A stretch of 64,000 nt of DNA from Gigaspora rosea (GCA_003550325.1 QKWP01000064.1:122316-186315), one strand, 5' to 3'. Counted from the stretch's first letter, positions 11,111-22,696 are shown. The notes: generated by a model not told the origin, from the letters alone. Numbers and translations: made by a program.

Positions 11111-11411
11111 ATATGAGATACTTCCAAATCAATGGAATAAACTATCATTGAACACAATTTCCAATTCAGAACTGCTTCGCACTCACGGTCCATAAAACTC
11201 AAGGTTTAACACTACCTAGAGTCTCCCTATCACTTGACGAAAACATATTCTCCCCTGGCCAAGCATATGTCGCCCTAAGCAGGTGCCCACTTGGGACAAT
11301 ATAGAAATATCCCACCTAGACAGATTAGTCTTTAATGTGGATCAAAATGTAATCGAAGAAAACCGAAGACTAGAAAACATCGCCGCAACATACCCTACTC
11401 CGATTCTCTAA
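11111..11411 (+). pseudogene. Helitron helicase C-terminus
   Basis: The last part of the helicase: YFQINGINYH, a stop, then ALTVHKTQGLTLPRVSLSL and IFSPGQAYVALSRC, the conserved helicase motifs V-VI of PIF1-type Helitron proteins. After one further frame change it reads VFNVDQNVIEENRRLENIAA and ends at a TAA at 11409-11411. Poly-A-rich sequence follows. At least one stop and two shifts confirm decay. Confidence 0.85.
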
Positions 11412-13559
11412 AAACCCAAACTAAAAAAAAAAAAAACCAAACCAAAAAAAAAACAAAAGCACAAATCACTTCAAAAACACAAAAAATAAAAAAATAAAAA
11501 TAAACCACTTATCCTTCGAATCATATTTGCAAATTCCACAAAATATAGCAAAGAATGATTATCTAAAAGATCTAAATCCCATATCAAATGTAACAATAAC
11601 GCTGTACTACACTATCAGCCACAGCACGTGGAAATCGTTAAAAAAACTGACTAGTTGTTCATGAAATTTTTCTAGTTTTGTTTTTTTTGACCTTGGCTTC
11701 GTCTTTTGTTTTAGTAACTATTTTCGTCCTGCCTTGGTCAACTTACCTTTATTCATCTCGAAGGCATCACATTTTACTGACATTTGTTTCACTAATACGC
11801 TTATTTAACAAATGATCAATTTAGTTAAGTTGTTTCGTAATATGTTTTCTGACGACTCATTTTGCAAAGTAATTCAGTAATTCTAATCATTATCATTAGA
11901 ATTAAATGTAGAATAAAGTTATATGAGTTATTGGTTAATTACGAAATGAACTAATCATCTGTAAAATAAGCTTGCTAGTGAAGCAAATGTCAATGTAATG
12001 TGGTATCTTTAAAGTGACTATTGGTATGCAGATTTCTTTGTGATGAACAATTATTGGGAGCCACAGTAATTTGTGGAGTTTGTCAAATGCATGATTGGAC
12101 TTTATGGAATAAATATTCGATTTGTCGCAGATGCATATGTTTTCTGTTTAATGTTCTAATTGTGTCTGATTATTGGAATCAAATTACTAAAAAGATTATC
12201 CTTTTTTCTAGAGCAATGTATTATTGCTTGCTTAGTTATTGGTAAGTACAGGTGGGTTCCAGACCATTCGGGCAATGTAAGGGCCTCTTATTGGTAATTA
12301 GGCACTATAGCTGCGATGACAGTACAAGAGGGTGAGTATGAAATTTAATTCAGTTCACTTTGACAATTGTGTTTCAAGTGTAAATATAAAGTTTAATTCT
12401 GTTCACTTTAACGTTTGTATGATTTGGCATGCAAAGTTAATTTGCATTTCGCATTACCTACTGACACTTTTTTTCAATTTTTTCAATTTTTTTTTCTTTT
12501 TTTTTTTTTTTAGATCCCAATTGTGCCGATTGTTCAATTTTTGATATTTACTTTTTCCCGATCTTCCCATCCGGTGATGTGACCTCAATTTCGACAAAAA
12601 AAATATGATTGCCGACCCAAATTTTGATTCCTTATTGTGCAAAAGAAAAAATTAAACTTGTATAACCTTAAATGTAAGCATTTTCTATAATTTATGGTTG
12701 ATTTAAAAAAAAATCTGACCGACCGACCCATGTTTTCAGATTCCATGAAATGCAAACCGAAAAATCAACTTTACGTGACCTTAACCGAAATCGGTATGAA
12801 GTTTAATTTGTTCACTTTAATGACTACGATTCTAGAAAATGTATGAATGTTTAACGTAATCATTTAAATTCTGTTAGTCTTTTTCGTTTTGCATTACCCA
12901 CCGACACATTTTTTCAATTTTTTTAAATTTTTTCCACTGTTCTCATCTGGTGTCACTCGATGGAGAAATATACTCCTTAAACCAAAATAAAGGTCCTGCG
13001 AGGTGTCACACGCTGTGCAGCTACCCTAATATAGTTAGAAATATAGATGAAAGTTTCTTAAAAATGTAATAAAAATTGGAATTTAGGGGTATTTATAATT
13101 CATATAATAAATAAAATTTAGCATTTAATTATTCGATTTAAAAGGCTCATCGGGAGGTGAAAAGCATAATAATTAGCAATAGCCCTGATATAACTATATT
13201 TAGCACTGCAATAATTTAACACCTTGCTTGATTATATATAAAATAATTTTACGGGTCGGTCATATTTTAAGAGTTGAGAGAGAGAGGTTTTTTTGCCTAC
13301 AAAAAAAAAACAACCTATCTGATAAACAGTGAACATATAAATGACCTAGCGTCACCAGAAAAAAAACAAATAGTAACTGAACAGATTTGCTGGGTATATG
13401 TAACTTCGGATCAGATTGCAGGTTTATTTTTATTTAAGACTTCGAAATGAACAGTTATTTTAATCACGTATAAACTGAACATTCTAATTACAATAATCAC
13501 TATGATTTTAAACAACACGTTTTTTCAACAAGACAGCCTGGGATTTTTTTAATATTTCT
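11412..13559. other. Intergenic, AT-rich
   Basis: Begins with A-rich tracts (11420-11510). A 74-codon frame at 12021-12245 holds two CxxC pairs (CGVC and CRRC) but no family is recognised. A degenerate duplicated segment lies at 12333-12965. No other gene is supported. Confidence 0.5.
12333..12965 (+). repeat. Degenerate direct duplication of about 250 bp
   Basis: Two blocks share the order GTATGAAATTTAATTCAGTT / CACTTT, then GCATTACC(T/C)AC(T/C)GACAC, a T-rich run TTTTTCAATTTTTT, then CC(A)TCTGGTG-like sequence (about 12333-12590 and 12790-12965). Divergence and the T-run lengths suggest an old duplication. Confidence 0.45.
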
Positions 13560-16500
13560 TCAAAGACTGTTTCTATTTAAACGAAGCCACTCCCGAACTG
13601 GTGTAAATTTTTTAGTCGTTTCCATACATGACTTGGTATAATCATGAAAAACGTCTTGGTTGGATTCGATTACAGCCTACATACCAGAAACATTAGTGTA
13701 ATCCTAACCAATTAAAGGCTGCCTGTATAAAGATGAAATTTACTACCTTAACAGTGAAAAGGAGGTCAATGATGATGTCGACAATATTAGGGAAGGTCGC
13801 ATACTCAAAAGCGTAATTGACTTTTAGTATCTTTTCTGCGACAAATGTTTTAGGCGCACCCAAGTTCACTCTAAACAGTTCGCCTTCCTTCCCTGTATGC
13901 ATTTTTGAACAAAGATCTTCGTCAGTAGGATATAGCGTTTTAAAGGAACAGAAATGGCAATTAAAAACTTACCGTGTATCACATATGCTAATACGTAATA
14001 TTTCTTTGCCAATTCTACATCTCCATTTCCATTCCAAAAAGTTTTACATATTGCGTCCACAGAGTTTCGAAAGCACTTTAAAAGATCCGAATAATACTTG
14101 GGTTTCTTTATCTTTGATGGTGGGCCGATGTTCTCAAAGAGTAAGAACTCTTGGTCAATATAATCATAATTAAAAAGGATACCATCTGCCTTACGCGCAG
14201 AAGCAACACCGTAGATCAATATACGACGCCATTTAGATGAAGGAACTTCATTATCATTCCTGTTGAAGAGTGTATTAGTTAGACTAGCAATCAGTATGGA
14301 ATTATGTATTTGATCTTTTCGTTTGATTTACCATCTGCTTATAAACAAATACGGGAAAGCACATCTTCAAAATTTCAAAATCAGGAGACACGATCGTAGA
14401 TGTGTATGTGTTCTCATCCATTAACCAATCGAGTTTTTCCCCGTGTCCAGCTTGCAACTGCATGAGCTTAATTTCAAAAATTCTTTTTATGAAGTCAGAT
14501 TGTTCTGCGTCAAAACCTTCAAATATTGTGGTTGACCGCAAATTCGATAATGTGGTCTTGATTAGGGATGGGTACGGTTACGGTTATAGCCGTTTGTGAC
14601 CGGCTATAGCCGTAGCCGATTCTAGTCGGTCAGAGAGGCTTAGCTGACCGACTAAATTGTAGCCATCGAAAACATTTTGCGCGCCTGTGTGTTTGGGTGG
14701 GTGGCTTAATCAGGAACCAGAAGCGGCAATTCCCCTGAAATTAGTAATAAAATTGCGCAGGGGTTGCCAGGTTGAAACTAGACAAGCGTGTATCAGCCGG
14801 TGGTTTCTGATTTTTGTGGAGAGGTGGGTGGGGCGAATTTTGATGTTATTGTTGTTGCTTGTGAGTGGAGAGTGAGAGAGTCTGTGGCGATTGTATTTAT
14901 GTGATTTTTAGCCGATGCTTGGTGTAACGCCACGTGAGGTAGGTGGCCCCTGCGTAACATCACCTGACCGGCTGGTGCTTCGGTCCCTGTGTAACCCGTC
15001 TGATCAGCTTATTATTAGTGTCGGTTTACCCGTGACGCGTGCCGTCCATAGCTGTTTCGAATAGATCGACACGGATCAGTCCGATAAACGGAAGATCCCG
15101 TAAAGACTATACAATCATCACATCACGTGAAATAATGCATACGTTATTTGTTTACTTGCGCTAACCTAAACTAATCTGTAATCTCAATTATCTCAAGAAT
15201 TACTAAACCAATTTTGATGATCTAGCTGTCGTTAGAATCGGAAGAATTGGCTCTACAACTTTAATTAAAGGATCAAAGAACCTTTACATAGTAAAATAAT
15301 TGATCGACTATAGTCGGCTATTAACCGGTATGACTGACCGCACTTAGCCGGCTATATGGAGTGCTCCGTATTAAAAGGTCCCATTTTTACATTTATCTCA
15401 TTTTGAGATAATTGAGTTTAACCATTTGTTTTGATTTTCGGACTGATTCGGGATTAATTAAATTTCACGATTTTGATTGGTTAAAGAAGGCAGGTGACTA
15501 TCGGATAATCTCGTGACGTGTTGGCTCTACGCAGCCTCATGTAATTTTTCTTTTTAAATTATCTTGATTTTTTATTATGCAAATCAACTTTTATTAATAA
15601 TTGAAAAATATAAATTATGTCAAAATTTACATGAATTTAATAAAAACTCATTTTTCAAAAAATTGTAAAAATGGGCCCTTTTAATACGGAGCACTCCATA
15701 TGCCAATAGTCGATAATAACCGACCGTAACCGACCGTAACCGACCGAACCCATCCCTAGTCTTGATTTGCGCTAAATGTGAAGTTACTGTATCGGTAAAC
15801 CAAATGATAGATCAAAGATACAACTACACTTATTTTTCTTACTGTGTAATTTTTTTTAATCCATTCTTTAAGCCCATTAACATTAATGCGACGTAAAGAT
15901 TGAGATTGAGCAGCTTCTTTTAGTTCGTTGAAAAGTTTTTTATTTATCAAGGAATTATCATTATCAGCACTTATATTGACGATGTCTGCATCGTTTAATC
16001 TGTTTAATAAAGTGATTTTTGTATGTAAAAATGATTATTTGTAGCCATCGGTAGAAATTATTGTAGTACTTACTTTTGTTCGAAATCTTCATTAGTCAAC
16101 TCAATTTCCTCTTCGTTATCAATTTGACGCGCCAATACATCTTCAATAGTTTCATAAGACTCCTACAATTTATCATGATCTTTAGAACAAAATAAAAAAA
16201 ATTCCATTAAAACATTAGGCAGTTCATACTATCGTGGAACGCCCCACCTCTTTTTCATCCACATCTTTCCTATAGCATGGTTTCTTTGAGCTATTGTTAT
16301 CAAACAATGGAGCTGTTGGATCTTTCAAGTCTAGAAATTCTAAACTTTTCCGCTAGATTACAATGCAGACTATGTGTCAATCAAACTGTACAGAAAACCC
16401 TTTTGACTTACAGACCATTGTTTGTATACCTTAATAGGACGTTCAGAAAATGGACAATTTTGCAGAATATTGTATCGCCTTTCTCCAATTGCATTGGAAT

Positions 16501-17572
16501 GAACTGTCGCTTCCTCAGATTTGTTGACAACGTATTTTAGCTGATAAAAATATGTTAATTTACATAATCCAACAATATATATGATAAGCATGTGAGAACT
16601 CACATCGGAAATCGCCATTTGTATTCTGGTTTCCTTCATGATAGATCCTAAGGTATTGTATTCTTCCCATTCTTCCCAAAACTTCTGTACTATTTCTGAG
16701 TCTTTGTCGTCCTAAAAATATAACTCAATGCAATGAGTAATTAAGTAATTAGCAAATGTTTATGAATCAATGGCAATATGTGTTAGGGCAATATATACTA
16801 GAGCAATAACAGACTAGACAAAAGCGCGGGGACTATCACTTGGGCTGGCGCAGGGACCAATCCAAACGTGTCTAGCAATAGACAGAGGCATCCTACCATG
16901 AGCTGTACACTAGAACAGTGTTGTCACTGGATGGTCACTGGATGGTCACTGGAAGGCCACTGGAAGAAAATTAATAGTGTCACTGGAACTTAAAGTTCCA
17001 GTGACGCTATTAATTTTCTTCCAATGGCCTTCCAGTGACCTTCCAATGACAACACTGCACTAGAATACTGAGACTCATGGCCTGTTAGAGCACTAGTAAC
17101 AACAGAGATCCATGAAAAAAATTGATCAAACTGAACAAAAGCGCGGGGACTATCACTTGGGCTGACGCAGGGACCAATCCAACCGTGTTCAGCAATAGAC
17201 AGAGGCATCCTACCAAGACCCATATCGATCGAAGCAATAGACAGAGGCATCCTACCAAGACCCATATCGATCGAGGCTTGTTCAACAAATTTCATGGATC
17301 ATAATATTAAACAATTTTACCTTAAACGAAGATACCAATTCTTGAGCCCTTTGCGACGCAGAATCCCCAAATTCGTTGGGATTCTCGGCAATGTTACAAA
17401 TAAGCTTTCTCCATGCGCTATGTTCGACTGACTTGCTACAGCAACAGGAGTACTGTGACCTCCACCTCAAGAAACCGAAAAGTGACCATTCTGAGAAGTT
17501 AAACTCCTTAAAGTAATTTTCTCTTGGCTGATAGTTAAGGCAGATAGTGTAAATATCGAATGAAGCGTCCAT
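13560..17572 (-). CDS. Multi-exon hypothetical protein, carrying a hAT insertion
   Basis: A ten-exon gene of unknown function, about 530 codons. Exons on the minus strand: 17572-17321, 16711-16604, 16540-16430, 16352-16248, 16162-16074, 15999-15843, about 14562-14332, 14259-13973, 13892-13747, 13676-13560 (TGA). Most junctions are clean GT-AG with consistent phase. The start is MDASFDIYTICLNYQPRENY, chosen because it lies closest to the conserved-looking segment. Recognisable stretches are EHSAWRKLICNIAENPNEFG, ARKADGILFNYDYIDQEFLL and ESNQDVFHDYTKSCMETTKK. The overall form resembles uncharacterised proteins common in mycorrhizal fungi (from memory, unverified). A hAT (14563-15758) sits at the 5' edge of exon seven, and the phases on both sides of that exon do not join cleanly, so the gene may be inactivated. 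Confidence 0.78.
14563..15758. mobile_element. hAT-type element, TSD GTCTTGAT, inside a gene
   Basis: Ends TAGGGATGGGTACGGTTACG and its inverse (GTAACCGACCGAACCCATCCCTA in pieces), with perfect 8-bp flanks GTCTTGAT at 14555-14562 and 15759-15766. Subterminal repeats are CGGTTAC/GACCGGCTATAGCCG. It inserted in, or a few bases before, an exon of the minus-strand gene. No transposase is present. It contains a nested MITE (15358-15697). Confidence 0.93.
15358..15697. mobile_element. Nested MITE, ends GGAGTGCTCCGTATTAAAAG
   Basis: A 340-bp element with inverted termini of about 34 bp (GGAGTGCTCCGTATTAAAAG then GTCCCATTTTTACA, mirrored at 15664-15697 with minor change). ATAT flanks both sides. AT-rich interior, no coding region. 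Confidence 0.85.
16812..17274. repeat. Duplicated segments in intron 1
   Basis: A segment ACAAAAGCGCGGGGACTATC... through GACAGAGGCATCCTACCA occurs at about 16812-16897 and again at about 17130-17217. In the second copy the tail (AGCAATAGACAGAGGCATCC ... CATATCGATCGA) is itself tandemly doubled, 17191-17232 and 17233-17274, period 42. GATCCATGAAA near 17107 and TTTCATGGATC near 17299 form inverted ends around it, so it may be another small element. Confidence 0.7.
16916..17057. mobile_element. hAT MITE, CAGTGTTGTCACT ends, TSD CACTAGAA
   Basis: A 142-bp near-palindrome with ends CAGTGTTGTCACTGG and CCAATGACAACACTG, flanked by perfect CACTAGAA repeats (16908-16915, 17058-17065). Internally, GGTCACTGGA/TCCAGTGACC units recur. 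It lies in the first intron of the minus-strand gene. Its terminus (CAGTGTTGTCACT) is shared with the larger element at 28917-29725. Confidence 0.93.
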
Positions 17573-18113
17573 GTACGAAAGAAATTGCCCCCAAAAAACT
17601 GCTAGAAATGTGAGAAAATGATACGTGCAAGGTGAAATGTTTTTATTGCACATTGAAAATTTCGAGCTGGTTTAGGAGATAACCGGTCATACGTTAAAAC
17701 ATAATGTCATGAGATGATTGACTGAATTTGTGTCTCATCCCGCATCTAAGCTACTTATTTTAGAAAAATGACACTTTGTGCCTCACAAATAAATTATGCA
17801 TAAGGATGTGTAACGGTTGAATGGGAGAGCGATAAAACAAGATAGACAATCAAGTGATATTTTAAAAATAGGATTAATAAAATTCGTAACACAGAACAAG
17901 TCATACGCTTGCGCGCCCTTAAATATACCGGGGCAGGGACGATGATTTTTCGGGGTTACAGATGATCTGACCAATAAAAATAGGCCTTAATACATCCATT
18001 GCAAAATAACCGGTGCAAAGCACAAGATCACTATTAATTAAATATAGATTTTTAGTACGCATCCGGCGTCCCCTCAGGAGGGGTTAATATATATATAAAA
18101 AATATATATATAT
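17573..18113. other. Upstream of the multi-exon gene
   Basis: AT-rich sequence 5' of the start codon at 17572. It presumably holds the promoter, but no TATA or other element can be assigned with confidence. A short frame at 17783-17974 on the minus strand is not supported as a gene. Confidence 0.4.
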
Positions 18114-18351
18114 GGGGTCTTTGCTAGGAAAACCACAGTTAGAGACTATTTAGATTTGACAATAAAATTTGAAATTGCTAGCTATCTATTAATCCAATTT
18201 GAATAAACTTTTTTTTATTTTATAAAACTTAAATAGCTTTATAAAATAAAAAAAAGTTTATTCAAATTGGATTAATATATAGCTAGCAATTTCAGATTTT
18301 ATTGTCAAAATCTAAATAGTCTCTAACTGTGGTTTTCCTAGCAAAGACCCC
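18114..18351. mobile_element. Fold-back MITE, near-perfect palindrome
   Basis: A 238-bp hairpin: left arm GGGGTCTTTGCTAGGAAAAC ... pairs with right arm ... GTTTTCCTAGCAAAGACCCC over about 115 bp per arm with only a handful of differences. ATATAT lies on both sides. There is no coding region. It would form a long hairpin RNA if transcribed. Confidence 0.9.
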
Positions 18352-20033
18352 ATATATAGATTTTTTAAATTTTTAGACTGCTTATTGTAAGTGTGAAATG
18401 TGTAAATGCTTAAAATTTTTTTTCTTGCGGCACAGACCCACTGCTGTATAATATACCCGGGTCTTTTGTAAGTTTTTTGACGGGTAGATTGCATTAGACC
18501 CCGAGTCTTTTGGTCAGTGCACTACGGTAGTTGATCTTTTCGTCTCTTAGCTGTTAGGTTTACTAAACCTACTAAAGTCCCACGTACACTTTTATTAATA
18601 ACTCTAACATTAATTCTAATCTAACCTAAAAAAATGCACCTAAAATTTCATATTATAACTTATATAATAAAACAAATTTCAATATCAGTCGCAATAAAAC
18701 GTTAATATTAAAAAATATTTGCTGATATCCAAATAAAGATCTGTGATTTGATATCCAAATTTTTACCTGGATAGGGTTCCAACCTTTCACCCGAATAACC
18801 ATTTAACTGGTGACCTGACCCGAAAAATTACTAACCGGTTCATACTTTACAGTAATAAGACCGGTTTAATTTCAATATGCGGATAACCGGTTGTTACGGA
18901 TAAATACGGATATTACGGTTGATCCAGGTATCCAGTTAATAGATAATCGACGATTAAGGTTAGCGATAGTGATTATGCATAAGACAATGCGTATATAATT
19001 GTAATGCGCATATCGTTATCAATCATTGAAAGCTAAATCGTAAGCATAAATTTTTTTTAAAATTTGCACTATTTTCTTGGTTTGCTAAGAACACAAGTTA
19101 AGAAGCACGTTCTGCATTTTATCTTAAACGTTATTATACAAACTTGTTGTCCACTAGCAGCCGCCAACATTCACATTAGCCTAGTGATTTGAACCGGTTG
19201 TGCTATAATCGGTTAACCGGTTGAGTAAATGCTTAATCGGTTGACCCGTACAGTAGTAGACGAGACAAAAATTTGAGTAAAGGTCCGAGAATTCCCGAAT
19301 CTACTAGTAATCTTAATCGGTTGAATCGGTTGACACCAAATATTTCGGTTCGGTTAACCGATTAAGGAAAATTTTCTCGGTTCAAATCACTACTCGAGTA
19401 ATAGTAAAACCGTTACATAGAATTTTTTTTAGTAAGTTTCGGCCAAGACCCTGACCATAGATCATCAAAATACTCACTTGCCACATATACTCTTTTTTAG
19501 CAAGATCTACGCGAGAAAATGTTCACGCATTTTTGTAATGTACTATTATATCATATAATTATAAATCGTATTTGTATTTGTATTCGTATTCGTAATAAAG
19601 TACTTACGTACATTTTTTATTTTTACCAAACATTATTAAAGATACATTAAAACATTGAAAAACTTTACCTTTTTGAGTACTTCGCCCTACCACTATTCAT
19701 GATTTTTTTACATTTTTTTATTTTTTTTTGCTGCCGGATTTTTTACTGGGCAGATGAATTGATAATCACGAACATTAAAGACCACAACGAAAGAATTTGT
19801 CAATCCTTTCTAAATAAAATCTCTATCATATGGGCGGATTTCTATTCAATATGTCACGAAATTCGATCATTAACCAATCAAATCAATAATGCTGTAATGT
19901 GATATTTGTTGATCGAAAAATAAAAATTCAATATACAGATATATCGCAAAAAAATTTATTAAAATTATTTATTGTCAGCGAAGTTTATTTCATATATTTT
20001 AAACAGTAATTCTATTTATTATTTCGTCATCAC
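18352..20033. other. Intergenic, AT-rich, with element debris
   Basis: Contains a MITE at 19182-19392 and possible MITE debris at 18766-18936 (CTGGATAGGGTTCCAACC facing GGTTGATCCAGGTATCCAG). A T-rich ORF at 19699-19902 shows no known domain. Confidence 0.4.
19182..19392. mobile_element. MITE, TAGTGATTTGAACC ends
   Basis: 211 bp with inverted ends TAGTGATTTGAACCGGTTG and CGGTTCAAATCACTA. Interior repeats of CGGTTAACCG/ATCGGTTGA type. The form is hAT-like (TAGTG end, subterminal repeats), but the flanks CATTAGCC and CTCGAGTA do not match, so the target duplication has decayed or the locus has been rearranged. Confidence 0.7.
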
Positions 20034-21574
20034 TAGGGTACGAAATGGGCCGGGCCGGGCTTGTCTAAAAAAAACCCAAACCCGAAAGTATTTTTAGCCC
20101 AAGCACGGCCCAGAAAAAAAAAAAGCCCGGAATAGTGGGCCCGGGCCCGGCCCGTAATTTATCAAACTTTATTAGCGTTAGAGTTATAACTACTTGACAA
20201 CATACTCTTCATAGTAACTTAACTAGGCCAATATGCAGGGTTGTAAGATTACGGTAATTTATAAAATTTGGCGGTAAGTTATCGGTAAGTTACCTTACAG
20301 TAAGTAACTTAAGGTAACTTCTGTAACTTACCGCCAAATTTATAAATTACCGTAAATTTACAACCCTGCCAATATGTAAATTACGATATAGGCATTAAAA
20401 TTGGCCAAATCATATGATAATTTCTACTAGCATTAACATCAACTTGACCCAGCCTCAATGGCCAATAAAACCAAATTATAATATAAATGAGTTATTTTGA
20501 GTTTATACGTATTAACTTATATACCTTTTGATGTAAATTATAGTGTAATTTATGTTAGTAAATTACATGGAACTTACATGAAATTTAACAATTCTAATTA
20601 GTGTTAAGCAATTAAAATAAAATAAATATTTATTATTTACTTCTTTATTTATAGCTGATCTCTAAATTAATGGGTTATTAACCTATTTAGAATATGTAAA
20701 ATGAGCTTTAGTATAACAATTTTTTACACACCATAATCCATTTTTATATCATTATTTTTCAATACTTTTGAATACTATAACCTAAAAAAAGCCTATTGTT
20801 AAATCCTAATTCTTTGCTTATACTTTTAAAATATAGAAATACTTCTCAAAAGAACTCTCTTGAATTGTATATATTACCTTAAGTATACTTTTTTAATGTG
20901 CTTTTATCTGGTCCAAAAAGATATGGTGTTTATTTTTTTTTTAACTTGCCTAATTTTTTTAGATAACAGATAAGTATGTATGTATATACATATAATTACT
21001 TTGTTTTATTGTATATACTAAGCTTGTTGGTTAAACTAATTAGTTTCACCAAAAAACTAATGCACCAGCAAAACACCATTGGTGCACCATTAAAAATTAG
21101 CTTTTTCTATACTATTAGTGTATTAGTTTCACTAGCTTTACTGGTGCACTATCAATTGACTATTGGAGCACCATCAAAGATTAGTTTTACCAACAAACTT
21201 TGTATATACCAAACTACTAACTTTGCTTTTTTAAAAAATTAGTGAACAATTTTATACCTCTTACTCTACATAGTTTGTTACTTAGCAGTGCACTATGAAG
21301 ACTTGAAATATGTATTGATTTCTCTTATCATTATACAGACATTTTTTTACATGTCTTTATACCAATCAAATTTGTTTAAAAAAATTACTATAATACTAGG
21401 CTCATTGGGCCCAACTGGGTATAAATATAAAAGCTCAATCCGAGCCTAGTACTTAGTGGATCAATTCAGACCTGGCCTACAAAATTATAGATTTAAAATT
21501 TTGAGCCCGATTTAGATCCAAGCCTGGCCCAGCCTGCAAATTTCCAGGTTTGGCCTGGCCAATTTCATACTCTA
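20034..21574. mobile_element. hAT-type element, TSD GT(C/T)ATCA(C/T)
   Basis: Ends TAGGGTACGAAATGGGCCGG and its diverged inverse GGCCAATTTCATACTCTA. The flanks GTCATCAC (20026-20033) and GTTATCAT (21575-21582) differ by two C-to-T transitions. The subterminal region is rich in GGGCC/GGCCC repeats (20047-20155; 21410-21560). No transposase. It contains a nested hAT MITE. Confidence 0.88.
20236..20368. mobile_element. hAT MITE, CAGGGTTGTAA ends, TSD CCAATATG
   Basis: A 133-bp near-palindrome: CAGGGTTGTAA... and ...TTTACAACCCTG, with TTACCGTAA/GGTAAGTTA repeats inside and perfect flanks CCAATATG (20228-20235, 20369-20376). It is nested in the larger hAT, so it inserted later. Confidence 0.94.
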
Positions 21575-21750
21575 GTTATCATCCTTTTTATTAGATATAC
21601 TTACAACCTTAGTCCATATTAAATTAAACAATACTATTTATATGTATTTGATCTAGACCAATCTATATCTATTTATTCGACAATTTACTTCTATAAGATT
21701 AATTTATACACAAAATACAATTAAAGAATAAAATAAAATCTAAGTTTGTA

Positions 21751-21937
21751 CAGTTAACTCTTTTTATACCAAACCTCTCTATAATGAACTCTAGATATAG
21801 TGAACTAAATATTTTTAAATTTTTTAATAGTTTAGTATAAAAAGAGTTATAGTTTTCTAAGAAAATATATTAATTTTATATAATAAACCTTTTTTAACAA
21901 CTAGAACCAATAGTTCATTATAGAAAGAAGTTAACTA
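21751..21937. mobile_element. mariner/pogo-type MITE
   Basis: 187 bp between TA dinucleotides: the left end CAGTTAACTC...TCTATAATGAAC pairs with the right end GTTCATTATAGAAAGAAGTTAACTA. TA flanks and a CAGTT start are typical of Tc1/mariner-pogo MITEs. No coding region. Confidence 0.65.
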
Positions 21938-22307
21938 TATTCTTAGTAGCAAAATGTTATATTCTTAAAAAGTAGTTTAAAGTGTATAAATAAATTATTT
22001 GAACAATATTTGATTCAAAAAAGTTAATACATAATTGATTCAAGCAAACCAACTAAATAAAAGTCTAACCATAAGTCATTAGAAAAACTTAAACCTATTA
22101 TAAACTTTTTTTGATGTTATTAAGACTAAAGTATTGTTGAGCACTGTTGAGTATAAACACAAAAACAATAGTAAAACCTATTTTTATATATTTATAAGAT
22201 TGTTGTTGTATACTGCAAATAGTCATTAGAATTCAGAATTTGAATAGGATTCAGAAAATTAAGATCATATATATAAATATAAAATTTCTAAGTACGGTAT
22301 ATATTAC

Positions 22308-22400
22308 AGTCGTCCCCTCTATAGTCACACCTTCGGGATACAAAAAATGGTGATTATATAGAGGTGTGACTAGTATAGAGGTTACCTCTATATAGTCACA
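22308..22400 (+). repeat. Isolated left end of a mariner-type MITE
   Basis: Starts CAGTCGTCCCCTCTATAGTC directly after TA, followed by repeated GTGACTAT/ATAGTCAC units. The same end type (in inverse) closes the element at 31853-32112. No matching right end was found nearby. Confidence 0.5.
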
Positions 22401-22581
22401 TTTATATAAATATAGATATAAGGTGACTATATAAAGATATCGGTAAAAATATATAATGTGTTGACAAAATATAGTAAAGCAAAAAATATTTTTTATAAAA
22501 TTTATTATTTAATTTTACTTTATTCATATTGTTTATAAAAGTACAGTATAAAAACACATACAGTATTATATCAACTTGTTA

Positions 22582-22696
22582 CTGTAAATTCTCAAAATAA
22601 CGGGCATGGGTGTTATTTTGAATTTTGGCCCGAATTAAGCTTAATTGGGCAAAAATTTGAAATAACGCCCATGCCCATTATTTCGAGAATTTACAG
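22582..22696. mobile_element. mariner-type palindromic MITE, TA TSD
   Basis: 115 bp: CTGTAAATTCTCAAAATAAC ... and the inverse ...TTATTTCGAGAATTTACAG, with TA at 22580-22581 and 22697-22698. The interior also pairs (GGGCATGGG...CCCATGCCC). Clear Tc1/mariner-type structure. Confidence 0.88.

Noticed and set aside
11600-11665. Possible Helitron 3' end (hairpin CCAC/GTGG then CTAGT)
   Set aside because: The stem is only 4 bp and CTAG is common here; no second copy is available to fix the terminus.
12021-12245. 74-codon frame with CGVC and CRRC, zinc-ribbon-like
   Set aside because: Spacing could bind zinc, but the frame is short, isolated and has no recognisable neighbours or family.
13817-14173. 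118-codon plus-strand frame
   Set aside because: Antisense shadow of the minus-strand gene's exons 8 and 9.
18766-18936. hAT MITE with TAGGGTTCCAACC end
   Set aside because: The facing end matches poorly and no 8-bp duplication is visible.
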